A stretch of DNA of 64,000 nucleotides from Pseudomonas frederiksbergensis (lineage in GTDB: Bacteria; Pseudomonadota; Gammaproteobacteria; Pseudomonadales; Pseudomonadaceae), in contig NZ_JAAUOE010000033.1 of NCBI RefSeq assembly GCF_017114915.1, positions 1 to 64,000 of the forward strand, written 5' to 3'. The translations under genes and the position numbers were made by a program. This document shows, in pieces, positions 17,620-25,801 of this stretch. A model generated the notes under the pieces. It was given only the letters and a program-made list of their open reading frames with translations, was not told where the DNA came from and ran no database searches. The first letter of the stretch is position 1. The number at the start of each line of letters is the position of its first letter.

Positions 17620-17939
17620 TGACTATTGGACAACCCGCCGAGCCGGCTACTGGTGCCGACCGCCTCGGGCGGTTAGAGCGAAAAATGGCTGTGGTTGAAC
17701 ACCGTGTTAACCAAATAGAAGAGCGGCACGAAACCGTACCGACGCGGGTGACCAAGTTGGAGCAGCAGTTCGAACACATGGCCGGTCAGCTATCGGACCT
17801 CAATGAGGGCCAGCACAAGCTGACTGTAGCAGTGACGGACATCGGCTCGAAGGTGACCCGGTTGTTAACCATCCTGACTTTGCTGGGTGCCGCTCTGCAG
17901 ATGATTGTTCCGGCCCTGCTGCGAGTGTGGTTCCCATGA
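17616..17939 (+). CDS. Holin-like coiled-coil membrane protein
   Basis: 107 aa. A long charged coiled coil (about 18-80; RLGRLERKMAVVEHRVNQIEERH and so on) is followed by one C-terminal membrane helix (LLTILTLLGAALQMIVPALLRVW, about 82-104). The position directly before lysozyme and spanin genes and the ATGA overlap with the lysozyme suggest a holin or pinholin-type role; with a SAR lysozyme only depolarisation would be needed. No family is certain. Confidence 0.6.
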   Translation: MMTIGQPAEPATGADRLGRLERKMAVVEHRVNQIEERHETVPTRVTKLEQQFEHMAGQLSDLNEGQHKLTVAVTDIGSKVTRLLTILTLLGAALQMIVPALLRVWFP

Positions 17940-18463
17940 GCCTGCGTGCCAAGATCGCTGGCGGCGCAATCGCCCTCTGCAGTTCGGGGTTGGTGCTGTT
18001 CCTGGGCACTTGGGAAGGCAACGGCCAGAACGTCGTCTACGCCGACAAGCTGGCCCGGGGACTGCCGACCGTTTGCAAAGGTATCACCCGACATACCAGC
18101 CCTTATCCGGTCGTGATCGGTGACTACTGGTCAGACGCTCGCTGTGACCAGGTGGAGCAGCTGGTGATCGAGAAAGGGCAGCTGCAGCTGGCCGACTGCA
18201 TCACCAATCAGCAGGTGGGGCAGAACACCTTCGATGCGCTGAGTAGCCATGCGCACAACTTCGGTGTGCCGAGTACTTGCGCCAGTCGAGCGGTCGGCCT
18301 GATCAATGCCGGACATGTCGCTGACGGCTGCAAAGCGATCGCCTGGGCCCCGGATGGCAAAACACCGGTGTGGGCATTCGTTACCGACGGCCAGGGCCGC
18401 AAACAGCTCGTGCGCGGTCTGCATGCGCGGCGTGTGGCAGAAGCGGAGCTGTGCGCGAAATGA
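17936..18463 (+). CDS. SAR-type endolysin, GH24 lysozyme
   Basis: 175 aa. The N-terminal helix (about 5-24, rich in Ala and Gly) lacks a signal peptidase site and fits a signal-anchor-release segment. Catalytic candidates: E27 (TWEGN), D37 (VYADKL) and T45 or T51 in GLPTVCKGIT. The spacing E-x9-D-x7-T is one and two residues longer than the usual GH24 E-x8-D-x5-T. CASRAVGLINAG and GLHARRVAEAELC are typical of Pseudomonas phage lysozymes. Start at 17936 overlaps the upstream stop (ATGA). Confidence 0.85.
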   Translation: MSLRAKIAGGAIALCSSGLVLFLGTWEGNGQNVVYADKLARGLPTVCKGITRHTSPYPVVIGDYWSDARCDQVEQLVIEKGQLQLADCITNQQVGQNTFDALSSHAHNFGVPSTCASRAVGLINAGHVADGCKAIAWAPDGKTPVWAFVTDGQGRKQLVRGLHARRVAEAELCAK

Positions 18464-18927
18464 TCATTACCCCGTTGCGCGTTTTTCTCGCGGTGGCTCT
18501 GACCGGCTTGATTCCGCTGTTTTGGTTCATCCAGGTCGTCCAAGACCGCGACACCGCCCGCCATGAACGCGATCTCGCCCAGTCCGAGGTCACCGGCCTG
18601 CGCGAAGCGGCCCGAATCAGCGGCGAAATGTTGGCCGCACGCGAAGAGATCGATCTTCAACGTACTCAGGAGCTGAGCGATGTGCTCAATCAAAACGATG
18701 GCTTGCGCCGCGATGTTAACGACGGCCGTCAGCGGTTGCGCTTCGCCGCCACCTGCAGCGCCGCAAAGCCCTCTCAAGCCGGCGCCGGCAGCGTGGCTGA
18801 TGCAGGAACCGCCGAACTCACAGCAGACGCTCGATCGGATTATTTCACCCTCAGAGATCAACTCGCCCTCAGTCGGCAAATGATCCTGGGTCTGCAGGAC
18901 CACGTGCGCCGGATCTGCCTGCGCTGA
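18460..18927 (+). CDS. Inner-membrane spanin (Rz/LysB-like)
   Basis: 155 aa. One N-terminal membrane helix (about 5-28, FLAVALTGLIPLFWFIQVV) followed by a long periplasmic coiled coil (DRDTARHERDLAQSEVTGL onward) and a C-terminal DHVRRICLR. This is the i-spanin architecture. Start overlaps the lysozyme stop by 4 bp, and the o-spanin gene lies wholly inside it in another frame. Fuses inner and outer membranes in the last lysis step. Confidence 0.85.
   Translation: MIITPLRVFLAVALTGLIPLFWFIQVVQDRDTARHERDLAQSEVTGLREAARISGEMLAAREEIDLQRTQELSDVLNQNDGLRRDVNDGRQRLRFAATCSAAKPSQAGAGSVADAGTAELTADARSDYFTLRDQLALSRQMILGLQDHVRRICLR
18680..18883 (+). CDS. Outer-membrane spanin lipoprotein (Rz1-like), nested in i-spanin gene
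   Basis: 67 aa, encoded entirely within the i-spanin gene in another frame. It has a lipoprotein signal with lipobox VSGC (Cys20) followed by a Pro/Ala-rich mature part (ASPPPAAPQSPLKPAPAAW) of Rz1 type. Nested Rz/Rz1 pairs are well known in lambda and P2. A GAG-containing element precedes the ATG. Confidence 0.85.
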   Translation: MCSIKTMACAAMLTTAVSGCASPPPAAPQSPLKPAPAAWLMQEPPNSQQTLDRIISPSEINSPSVGK

Positions 18928-18959
18928 CCATCACCCTTCAATCTGAATGGAAAAACACG

Positions 18960-19247
18960 ATGACCGATAAACGCGAAATCACCCTGGAAGTTGGCGACAA
19001 GGAATTTACCTTCTCCATGACCCCACAGGACGTGACCAAGTACTTCAACGCCATGACCGCCAACAACAAGGTCGCGCCGTCCCACAACCTGCTGAGCAAT
19101 ACCGTAACGGCCGATCAGCGCACTGATCTGCGCTCTCTGCTGGCTAACCCAGTGATGACGATGCAGATCGCCGGTGCCCTGCTCGAGGAGTACGCGCCGG
19201 ACGTTGAAATCATCGTAAAAAAGCACTCGACCACGCTGAGCGCCTGA
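18960..19247 (+). CDS. Tail assembly chaperone, short (G-like) form
   Basis: 95 aa protein between the lysis cassette and the tape measure gene, the position of tail assembly chaperones (P2 gpE, lambda gpG). Its opening MTDKREITLEVGDKEFTFSM and length suit this role. Eight codons before the stop it contains an in-frame A AAA AAG heptamer; a -1 slip there gives the long form. Terminates at TGA 19245-19247 when no shift occurs. Confidence 0.85.
   Translation: MTDKREITLEVGDKEFTFSMTPQDVTKYFNAMTANNKVAPSHNLLSNTVTADQRTDLRSLLANPVMTMQIAGALLEEYAPDVEIIVKKHSTTLSA
19217..19223 (+). promoter_or_regulatory. -1 ribosomal frameshift slippery heptamer A AAA AAG
   Basis: In the chaperone frame the codons read GTA AAA AAG CAC, so 19217-19223 is the canonical X XXY YYZ heptamer A AAA AAG. 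The -1 frame is open from 19208 to the stop at 19409-19411, which brackets the heptamer. Programmed -1 shifts at this spot of the gene order are conserved among tailed phages (lambda G/GT, P2 E/E'). Confidence 0.82.
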
Positions 19248-19411
19248 ACGAGGACGGACTAGGTCAACTGATGGCCTTGTCCAGTCGCTGGCTACCTGGT
19301 CAAGAGCCCACACCCGAGGTGATGGGCACGGCCAAGTGGCTGGAGGACGAACACTGGAAACGTATGGAAATCGCCGTGGCTAACGGCATCGCCCATGCAC
19401 TGAACGGATAA
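19223..19411 (+). CDS. -1 frame extension of the tail assembly chaperone (GT/E'-like)
   Basis: After the slip at 19217-19223 translation continues as ALDHAERLNEDGLGQLMALS, then SRWLPGQEPTPEVMGTAKWL and on to AHALNG: 62 more residues and a 150-aa fusion (88 + 62). The extension reads like real protein with good codon use, and the tape measure gene follows 6 bp after its stop. It could also be started independently at ATG 19271 (46 aa), but no good ribosome binding site precedes that codon. Fusion products of this kind bind the tape measure during tail assembly. Confidence 0.78.
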   Translation, partial: ALDHAERLNEDGLGQLMALSSRWLPGQEPTPEVMGTAKWLEDEHWKRMEIAVANGIAHALNG

Positions 19412-19417
19412 ATACAC

Positions 19418-21400
19418 ATGGCTGACCGCGCTGCCCGCCTGGCCTTCATCTTGAGCCTGACCGACAAGGTCACCGCGCCCCTGAGCAAGGTGAAAATGGG
19501 ATTCTCCGACCTTGCCGAGCAGAGCGAAAAAAACATCAAGACGATGGGCCTGGGGTTGGGCGGTATGGTCGGCGCCGGCGTGGCGATCACCCAGTCTTTG
19601 GCGCCTGCCCTGGAGATGAATCGCGCCTTGGGCGAGGTCAGGTCGTTGGGTGTGGCTGAAGACGCTCTGACTGCGCTCAATCAAAAGGCGTTGGAATTCT
19701 CCGTCGACTATGCCGCCAACGCCCGGGATTTTGTGGCGTCAGCGGCCACGATCGACGGCGCCATCAAAGGCTTGTCTGCCAGCCAGCTGACCTCGATCAC
19801 CAACACCAGCAACGTGCTGGCCAAGGCGACCAAGGCCGATACGGAAACCACCAGCGCCTACGTGGGCACCATGTACAACCTGTTCAAGGGCCAGGCTGAC
19901 GCCTTCGGCAAAACCGAGTGGATCGAGAGGTTGGGTGGGCAGACGGCGCTGGCGGTGAAGCTATTCCGCACCGACGGCGCGCAGTTGAAGGACGCCTTCA
20001 AGGAAGTGGGGTCGATCGCCACCACGGCCGGCGTGGACCTGGCCGAGCAGTTCGCGGTGATCGGCTCGCTCAGCAGCACCATGGAAGGCGGCGACGCCGG
20101 CGGCATCTACAAATCGTTCTTCGAGAACATCGGCAGCGCCTCGGAAAAGCTGGGGATGAAGTTCGTCGACCAGAACGGCAAGTTGCTGCCGATGATCGAC
20201 ATTCTCGGCAAGCTGGAGGGCAAGTTCGGTGATTTGAACAGTGCAAGCGCCGGCGCCAAGCTGATCGAAGCCTTCGGCGGCGAGGGCGCCCGCGTGATCA
20301 CGGCACTGGCCAAGGACACCGATCGGCTGCGCATTGGCATGGATCAGTTGGGCAAAGTTCGCGGCCTGGAGAACGCCGAGCAGATGGCAAAGGCCATGGT
20401 GGATCCCTGGGCGCAATGGGCGTCCCTGGTGGAAAGCATGCGCGCCCTGTTTGGTCAGGTGCTGATTCCAGTCTTGGCCCCGTTTATGGAAAAAATGGTG
20501 GCGATCGGCAAGACGCTGATGCGCTGGGTCACCCTCTTTCCCAACATCACCCGCGTGATCGGCATCACCACGCTGACCATCTTCGGCATCATCGCCGGCA
20601 TGTCCTTGCTGACCCTGGCTGTTGGTATGTCAAAAATGGTGTGGCTGGGGATGCTGACCGTCTGGAAGCTCCTGACCTGGACGGGCTACCGCAGTATCGC
20701 CATGTTCCTCTTCCACACGGTCATGACTATCGCCTTCGTTGCCGGCCTGATCCTGATGTACAGCTGGATGGGCCTGGTCAAAGTCGGAATGCTTGCCTGG
20801 CAAGCCGCAATCTGGCTCGTGAACGGCGCGCTGCTGGCCAACCCGATCACGTGGATCATTGTCGGGATCGTGGCCTTGGTCGCGGCGGTGGTCGCTGCAG
20901 TCTATTACTGGGACGAATGGACCACGGCGCTGCTCAACAGCGACGCCTTCAAGTGGGTCAGCGATCAGTTCAAGACCTTGTCCGACTGGTTTAACTCCAT
21001 GGGCGGGTGGTCAGCCATGGCCAAAGGCGCGTGGGACAGCATCGTCAGCGTCTTTTACAAGGCGATTAACAGCCTGATCGAGATGATCAACAGCATCCCG
21101 GGCGTAAACATCGAAGCGCGGTTTGGCGGCATGCCAGAAGTGCCGGGTGTCGACGCTGCGGTGAACGCGGCCAATACCGCCGGCACCGGGCAGAAAGCCC
21201 AGCAAACCATCAACGCGGCCATCCCCAGCCTTTCCCCGTCGCGGGCCTCTGCGGTGCCTCCGGGTGGTCTGCTGACCAGCATTCAGAACTCCAGCAGCCA
21301 GAACAAGGGCACGCACGTCGAGAACGTGAACATTCACACCGCCAAGCCAATGACCCCATTGGAGCTGGAAAACATGGTGGCGATGGGAGTCGGCGGATGA
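19418..21400 (+). CDS. Tail tape measure protein (TP901-type)
   Basis: 660 aa, longest late protein. N-terminal TP901-like core (LEMNRALGEVRSLGV, FVASAATIDGAIKGLS, TSAYVGTMYNLFKGQADAFG, DLAEQFAVIGSLSSTMEGGDAGGIYKSFF), then several hydrophobic segments (about 380-500) expected of a membrane-penetrating tape measure, and a Ser/Pro-rich end. Sets tail length and assists DNA ejection. The stop overlaps the following ATG by 4 bp. Confidence 0.92.
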   Translation: MADRAARLAFILSLTDKVTAPLSKVKMGFSDLAEQSEKNIKTMGLGLGGMVGAGVAITQSLAPALEMNRALGEVRSLGVAEDALTALNQKALEFSVDYAANARDFVASAATIDGAIKGLSASQLTSITNTSNVLAKATKADTETTSAYVGTMYNLFKGQADAFGKTEWIERLGGQTALAVKLFRTDGAQLKDAFKEVGSIATTAGVDLAEQFAVIGSLSSTMEGGDAGGIYKSFFENIGSASEKLGMKFVDQNGKLLPMIDILGKLEGKFGDLNSASAGAKLIEAFGGEGARVITALAKDTDRLRIGMDQLGKVRGLENAEQMAKAMVDPWAQWASLVESMRALFGQVLIPVLAPFMEKMVAIGKTLMRWVTLFPNITRVIGITTLTIFGIIAGMSLLTLAVGMSKMVWLGMLTVWKLLTWTGYRSIAMFLFHTVMTIAFVAGLILMYSWMGLVKVGMLAWQAAIWLVNGALLANPITWIIVGIVALVAAVVAAVYYWDEWTTALLNSDAFKWVSDQFKTLSDWFNSMGGWSAMAKGAWDSIVSVFYKAINSLIEMINSIPGVNIEARFGGMPEVPGVDAAVNAANTAGTGQKAQQTINAAIPSLSPSRASAVPPGGLLTSIQNSSSQNKGTHVENVNIHTAKPMTPLELENMVAMGVGG

Positions 21401-21714
21401 GCCTCTACATCGATCTGTTGATCACCAATAACGACCTGACCCTGGACCCATCGAGCCAGCCCCTGCTGGTGGACGATCGGGCCAGCATTGCCCAGGACAT
21501 CGGTCACATGATCCGCGAAAGCGGCCTCCTGGTAACGCTGGTGGCCGAGCGCGATCGCTTTCGTCAGGCCGACTGCATCCAGCAGCTGGAACTGTTGGTT
21601 GAGGATGACGTGCGCCTGGTACCAGGCACCGTCCGAATCCTTGAACAAGGGAAGGGCCTGTACCTGGTCACGGCCAAAACCGTGGAATTCGGATCTGTCG
21701 AGGTAGTGCTGTGA
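21397..21714 (+). CDS. HP1-type baseplate protein (DUF2590-like)
   Basis: 105 aa, overlapping the tape measure stop (ATGA) and the baseplate J start (GTGA). The sequence (SLYIDLLITNNDLTLDP, then IAQDIGHMIRESGLLVTLVAERDR) matches DUF2590 proteins of HP1-like phages. The fold resembles gpW/gp25-type baseplate wedge proteins by position and size, which is inference. Confidence 0.78.
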   Translation: MSLYIDLLITNNDLTLDPSSQPLLVDDRASIAQDIGHMIRESGLLVTLVAERDRFRQADCIQQLELLVEDDVRLVPGTVRILEQGKGLYLVTAKTVEFGSVEVVL

Positions 21715-22886
21715 GTGACGTAGATTTCAAACAGGCGTTGAGTGACGCCGGAATCCCGACCACCGAGGCCAAGCTGCGCGCCGCCTGGGAATTTGAAGTC
21801 GTCGCCCAGGGCAGCAAGTTGAGTAACACGAGCGCCTGGTCACCGTTCTGGCGGGTGATCACCGCGTTGGTTACCAAGCCTGTCATGTGGCTGATCGACT
21901 TCATCGCCGGCACCGTCTTGCCGAACTTCTTCGTGAAGACTGCCATCGGCGCCTGGCTGGACATGTTGGCCTGGGCGGTCAACGTCACCCGCAAACCGGC
22001 GACCAAGGCCGAGGGGTTGTTGCTGTTCACCCGCAGCGCGTTGGCCGGTTTGCTGGAAATCCCGGCCGGTACCCGTGTGCAGTCGATCGCGATCAACGGC
22101 AACGTGTACGAACTGGTGACGATTGCTGCGGCCAGCTTTGCTGATGGCGAATCCCAGATCAGGGTGTTGGCCCAGGCCAAGCAGGCAGGCAGTGGATTCA
22201 ATCTCGCACCAGGTTACTTTTCAATTTTGCCGGAGCCCGTGCCCGGGGTTGTCCAGGTGGTGAACGCTGACGGCTGGCTGAGCCAGCCAGGCGCGGACAC
22301 TGAGCCCGACGACGAGCTGCGTTTGCGAGTGCGCAATCAGTTTTCAGCGGTCAACCAGTGGCACACCGACGCGGTGTATCGCGCCATGATCGCCGCATTC
22401 CCGGGCGTGCAGCCCGACGGCGTTTACTTTGAACACAACGCGCCCCGAGGCCCCGGCAGTGCCAATGCCTTTGTACTGTTCGAGGCTGATTCGCCGGCGG
22501 ACACCTTCCTGGCTGAAATCAATAGCTACATCCGCGACCAAGGCAACCATGGCCACGGCGACGACCTGCTGGTGCTGGAAATGCCCGCCACGCTGCACGC
22601 CGTCAGCTTGACGGTCTGGCCCAAGGCGGAAGTAGGTGCCGAGCGTTACTCGAAGTTGAAGTCAGATATCGAGCTGTACATCCGCGCCGCGTTTCGCGAG
22701 AGCACTGCCAGCGACTACCAGCCGACGCTGACTCACCCACAGTCCCGTTTTTCCTTCAGCCGTTTGGGCGAAGAGCTGCACCAGCAGTTTCCAGGGATCG
22801 ATTCCCTGGACTTCGACAACGACGACATCATTTCTCAGCTGACCATCCCGCGCTTGTCCGGGGTTGAGGTTGCGTTGAATGCTTAA
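21711..22886 (+). CDS. Baseplate J-like protein
   Basis: 391 aa, GTG start. Baseplate J family wedge component: FFVKTAIGAWLDMLAWAVNVTRKPATKAEG, FNLAPGYFSILPEPVPGV, and ADTEPDDELRLRVRNQFSAVNQWHTDAVYRAMI are its hallmarks. Located between the gp25-like and gpI-like genes as in other contractile tails, and overlapping the next gene by 8 bp. Confidence 0.9.
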   Translation: MSDVDFKQALSDAGIPTTEAKLRAAWEFEVVAQGSKLSNTSAWSPFWRVITALVTKPVMWLIDFIAGTVLPNFFVKTAIGAWLDMLAWAVNVTRKPATKAEGLLLFTRSALAGLLEIPAGTRVQSIAINGNVYELVTIAAASFADGESQIRVLAQAKQAGSGFNLAPGYFSILPEPVPGVVQVVNADGWLSQPGADTEPDDELRLRVRNQFSAVNQWHTDAVYRAMIAAFPGVQPDGVYFEHNAPRGPGSANAFVLFEADSPADTFLAEINSYIRDQGNHGHGDDLLVLEMPATLHAVSLTVWPKAEVGAERYSKLKSDIELYIRAAFRESTASDYQPTLTHPQSRFSFSRLGEELHQQFPGIDSLDFDNDDIISQLTIPRLSGVEVALNA

Positions 22887-23490
22887 GTTGAGCCTCCCTT
22901 TCTGGCTCGACGGGCCGGAGCTGGCCAAGCTCAAGGCCGCCGCGCAAGCCTGGTGGGGCAAGGTCGAGAACTGGCTGCATTGGCCGTTGCTGCAGCTCGA
23001 CGCCGAAACCTGCCACCTGAGCGTGCTCGATCTGCTGGCCTGGCAGCGAGACATCCAGCGCTTCCATGGCGAGCCGGAAGGGCTGTATCGCCTGCGCGTG
23101 AAGTACGCCTTCATCAATGCTGTCGACGCGGGCAGCACGGCCGGCATGGTCCGCATTTTCGAACGCCTGGGCGTGGGTTATGTGGAGATCCAGGAGCGCT
23201 TGCCGGATCTGGATTGGGACGTGGTCCTACTGCACCTATCCGACACCCAGCTGAGCGAAAACCCGGTGTTGCTGCGCGTCTTGATGCAGCAATACGGCCG
23301 CACCTGCCGGCGATACGACTTCGTCACGATCACCCCCGTGAAGCTGAACATCGGCGTGGCCGACTTCAACGACGACCAACAGACCCTGATTGCCACGCTG
23401 GACCACAGCGCCAGTCGCCTGGTCGTGATCAACGAGCTCGCATTGCTCACCTTCTTGAACGACCCATTTAGGAGCACCCATGGGAGCTAG
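22879..23490 (+). CDS. Tail/baseplate protein (P2 gpI-like)
   Basis: 203 aa following baseplate J, the usual gpI position. WQRDIQRFHGEPEGLYRLRVKYAFINAVDAGSTAGMVRIFERLGVG is the gpI-like block (helical region that attaches fibres to the wedge). Overlaps the fibre gene by 11 bp. Assignment is from position and weak pattern. Confidence 0.78.
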   Translation: MLKLSLPFWLDGPELAKLKAAAQAWWGKVENWLHWPLLQLDAETCHLSVLDLLAWQRDIQRFHGEPEGLYRLRVKYAFINAVDAGSTAGMVRIFERLGVGYVEIQERLPDLDWDVVLLHLSDTQLSENPVLLRVLMQQYGRTCRRYDFVTITPVKLNIGVADFNDDQQTLIATLDHSASRLVVINELALLTFLNDPFRSTHGS

Positions 23491-25081
23491 CATTACCCTT
23501 GCCGGCGAGAGTCTGATCGCCCAAAAACAAGGTGCTCAGGAGAGGCTTGAGGTTGCTCGCTTCGTTCTGGCCCTTGTTCCTGGTCTTGATCCGAACGCCC
23601 CGGTTGATCGAGCAGCTGGCAAGCCACCTGCAGATCAGATCGTCTTCACCAAAGCCTATGACCGCAAAGGCTACGTCAGCCCCAATCAGGTGATCTACAG
23701 CCTGATGGTGGGCTCGGACGTGGGTGACTGGGACTTCAACTGGATCGGTCTGGAAGCCGCCGAGGGCGTGTTGCTGGCGGTCGCGACGGTGCCGGTACAG
23801 CAGAAGCGCAAGAACATCCCGCCGCTGCAGATCGGTAACAACGTCACCCGCAACTTCCTGGTGGAGTTCAACGGTGCCCAGGCACTGACGGGCATCACCG
23901 TCGACGCCAGTACCTGGCAGCACGACTTCACGGTACGCCTGAACGGTATTGATCTGCGTGAGCGCTTGAGCAATCGCGACGTCTTCGGCCGCGTCTGCTA
24001 CCTGGCCAACAGCCTGCAGATGGAGCGCAGTTTCGGGCTGTACCAGATTAAGGCGGGGATTGCCTACGTCGAAGGGATTCGCGTCGAACTGGCCGAACCT
24101 GTCCAGGTGCAGTTGCCGGCGCTACCGGCCAAAGCCTGGCTGGACGTCGCGCTGGCCCGCGAAGGCAGTGACGCGGTCGCCGTCTGGAAGGTGGTATTCG
24201 GTGCCGTGAAGACGGACTACGTCGACAGCAACGGCACAGCCCATTACCTGGTGGAGCTGGCCAGCGTAGACGCATCAGAAACCATCATTGATCTACGCCA
24301 AAGCGAGCCCGTCAACGGCGCCCTGGTGAAGCAATTCGCACTGCGCAACGGCGACTACGAGAATCTGCGCGCCCGTGCTACCACCAAGGAGGACGTGGAC
24401 CTGGGCGAGCTGCCCAACGCCAAAAGCGATGACCCGGACACGGACAGCAGCGACGTTCTGGCAACCACCAAGGCGCTGAACGCGCTGCGCAAGATCATTG
24501 ATGACTCAGAGGTCGGCCGCATCGGCACCTTTGCCATGGCCACGCCACCGCCCGGATGGTTTCGGGCCAACGGCGCAGCGGTGTCGCGCACGGTGTATGC
24601 CGCGTTATTCGCCAAGATCGGCACCACTTATGGCGCCGGTGATGGTGTCAATACGTTCAACCTGCCAGACCCTCGCGGCAAGTTCATCCGTGTCCTGGAC
24701 GATGGCCGGGGTATCGACGTCGGCCGGTTGCTGGGGAGCTCTCAAACCGACGACATCCGCAGTCACACCCACACTGGCAGTTCCAGCGCAGCCGGCGGTC
24801 ACACCCACTCCGCCTATAGCGATTCACAAGGCTCACACGCGCACCAGGTGAAAGAGGGGTCAACCGTTCCCAGCATGCCTGGCGGTGAGGTTCTGGCTTC
24901 CGGTGATGACGTCACTCAAGTCGCCGGCTCCTATTCATCGACGTCTACCGATGGCGCGCACGCGCACAACATCACCGTCAACGGAGTGGCTGACCACTCC
25001 CACGTCATCACGATCAACGCGACCGGTGGAGGCGAAACCCGGCCTCACAACATCGCGTTCCTCGCTTGCATCAAGTACTGA
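23480..25081 (+). CDS. Tail-collar fibre protein
   Basis: 533 aa. The N-terminal collar-fibre domain (about 1-150: ITLAGESLIAQKQGAQERLEVARFVLA, VSPNQVIYSLMVGSDVGDWDFNWIGLE) docks to the baseplate. A tail-collar domain follows at about 345-430 (PPPGWFRANGAAVSRTVYAALFAKIGTTYGAGDG, TFNLPDPRGKFIRV). The tip carries repeated HxH motifs (HTH, HAH, HSH), which coordinate metal ions in fibres such as T4 gp37. Likely a receptor-binding fibre, paired with the downstream chaperone. Confidence 0.9.
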   Translation: MGASITLAGESLIAQKQGAQERLEVARFVLALVPGLDPNAPVDRAAGKPPADQIVFTKAYDRKGYVSPNQVIYSLMVGSDVGDWDFNWIGLEAAEGVLLAVATVPVQQKRKNIPPLQIGNNVTRNFLVEFNGAQALTGITVDASTWQHDFTVRLNGIDLRERLSNRDVFGRVCYLANSLQMERSFGLYQIKAGIAYVEGIRVELAEPVQVQLPALPAKAWLDVALAREGSDAVAVWKVVFGAVKTDYVDSNGTAHYLVELASVDASETIIDLRQSEPVNGALVKQFALRNGDYENLRARATTKEDVDLGELPNAKSDDPDTDSSDVLATTKALNALRKIIDDSEVGRIGTFAMATPPPGWFRANGAAVSRTVYAALFAKIGTTYGAGDGVNTFNLPDPRGKFIRVLDDGRGIDVGRLLGSSQTDDIRSHTHTGSSSAAGGHTHSAYSDSQGSHAHQVKEGSTVPSMPGGEVLASGDDVTQVAGSYSSTSTDGAHAHNITVNGVADHSHVITINATGGGETRPHNIAFLACIKY

Positions 25082-25090
25082 GGCCATTCC

Positions 25091-25801
25091 ATGGACACGA
25101 AAATCGTCTATCAAACAGATCACCTGGGAATCTTTACCGGCGAAACCATAGCCGATCGCTCGCCGCTGGAACTGGATGTTTGGCTGATCCCAGGCGGGTG
25201 CGTTGAAGTCGCACCGCCGGCCGTGCCGGAAAAAAAGGCCGCGTTTTGGGACGGTCGACGCTGGCAGCTGGTTGACTCCTACCAGGGACTGACGGCCTAC
25301 AACATCGAGACTCGCGCTGCCCTGGTGATCGAGCGAGCGGGAGCGCTGCCGATCGGTTACACGCTGGAAGTACCAGGCCCGGGCCAGATCTGGAGCAATG
25401 GCCACTGGATCGACGACATTCCAGCCGTGATCGAGCTGCGCTACATGGCCCAACTTTCGGCAGTCAACCTGGCCTGTCTGCAGGAGATCACCGGCGGGTT
25501 TTGGTCGGTGGCGTTGGGCGATCGCTTTTTCTACGAAACCCAGCTCGAGGACCAGCTGAACCTGACCAGCATGATTCTGCGCGGGTTGGATGGCGCCTAC
25601 GCCTGCCGCGATGAAGCCGGGATGAAAGCCTTCCTGGATCACTCCGCCGAGCAGCTGCGCCAGATCGGTGACGAATTTACCGAGTTCAAGCTGCAGCGTC
25701 TGCGCAAGGCGAACGAACTCAAGCAAGCCCTGGCAGCGGCGCGATCGGCGTCAGACCTGGACGCGATCAACGCCGCGGTGTGGGAGTCCACGCCGGTATG
25801 A
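25091..25801 (+). CDS. Tail fibre assembly chaperone / DUF4376-like
   Basis: 236 aa directly after the fibre gene, the normal place for fibre chaperones. N-terminal part KIVYQTDHLGIFTGETIADRSPLE and the VPEKKAAFWDGRRWQLV linker are typical; the C-terminal helical domain (about 125-235) resembles DUF4376. Probably folds or caps the collar fibre. The last codon region overlaps the next ATG. Confidence 0.78.
   Translation: MDTKIVYQTDHLGIFTGETIADRSPLELDVWLIPGGCVEVAPPAVPEKKAAFWDGRRWQLVDSYQGLTAYNIETRAALVIERAGALPIGYTLEVPGPGQIWSNGHWIDDIPAVIELRYMAQLSAVNLACLQEITGGFWSVALGDRFFYETQLEDQLNLTSMILRGLDGAYACRDEAGMKAFLDHSAEQLRQIGDEFTEFKLQRLRKANELKQALAAARSASDLDAINAAVWESTPV

Noticed and set aside
19271..19411. 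Independent 46-aa gene after the tail chaperone
   Set aside because: No ribosome binding site before the ATG, while the slippery heptamer and the open -1 frame upstream explain it as a frameshift extension.
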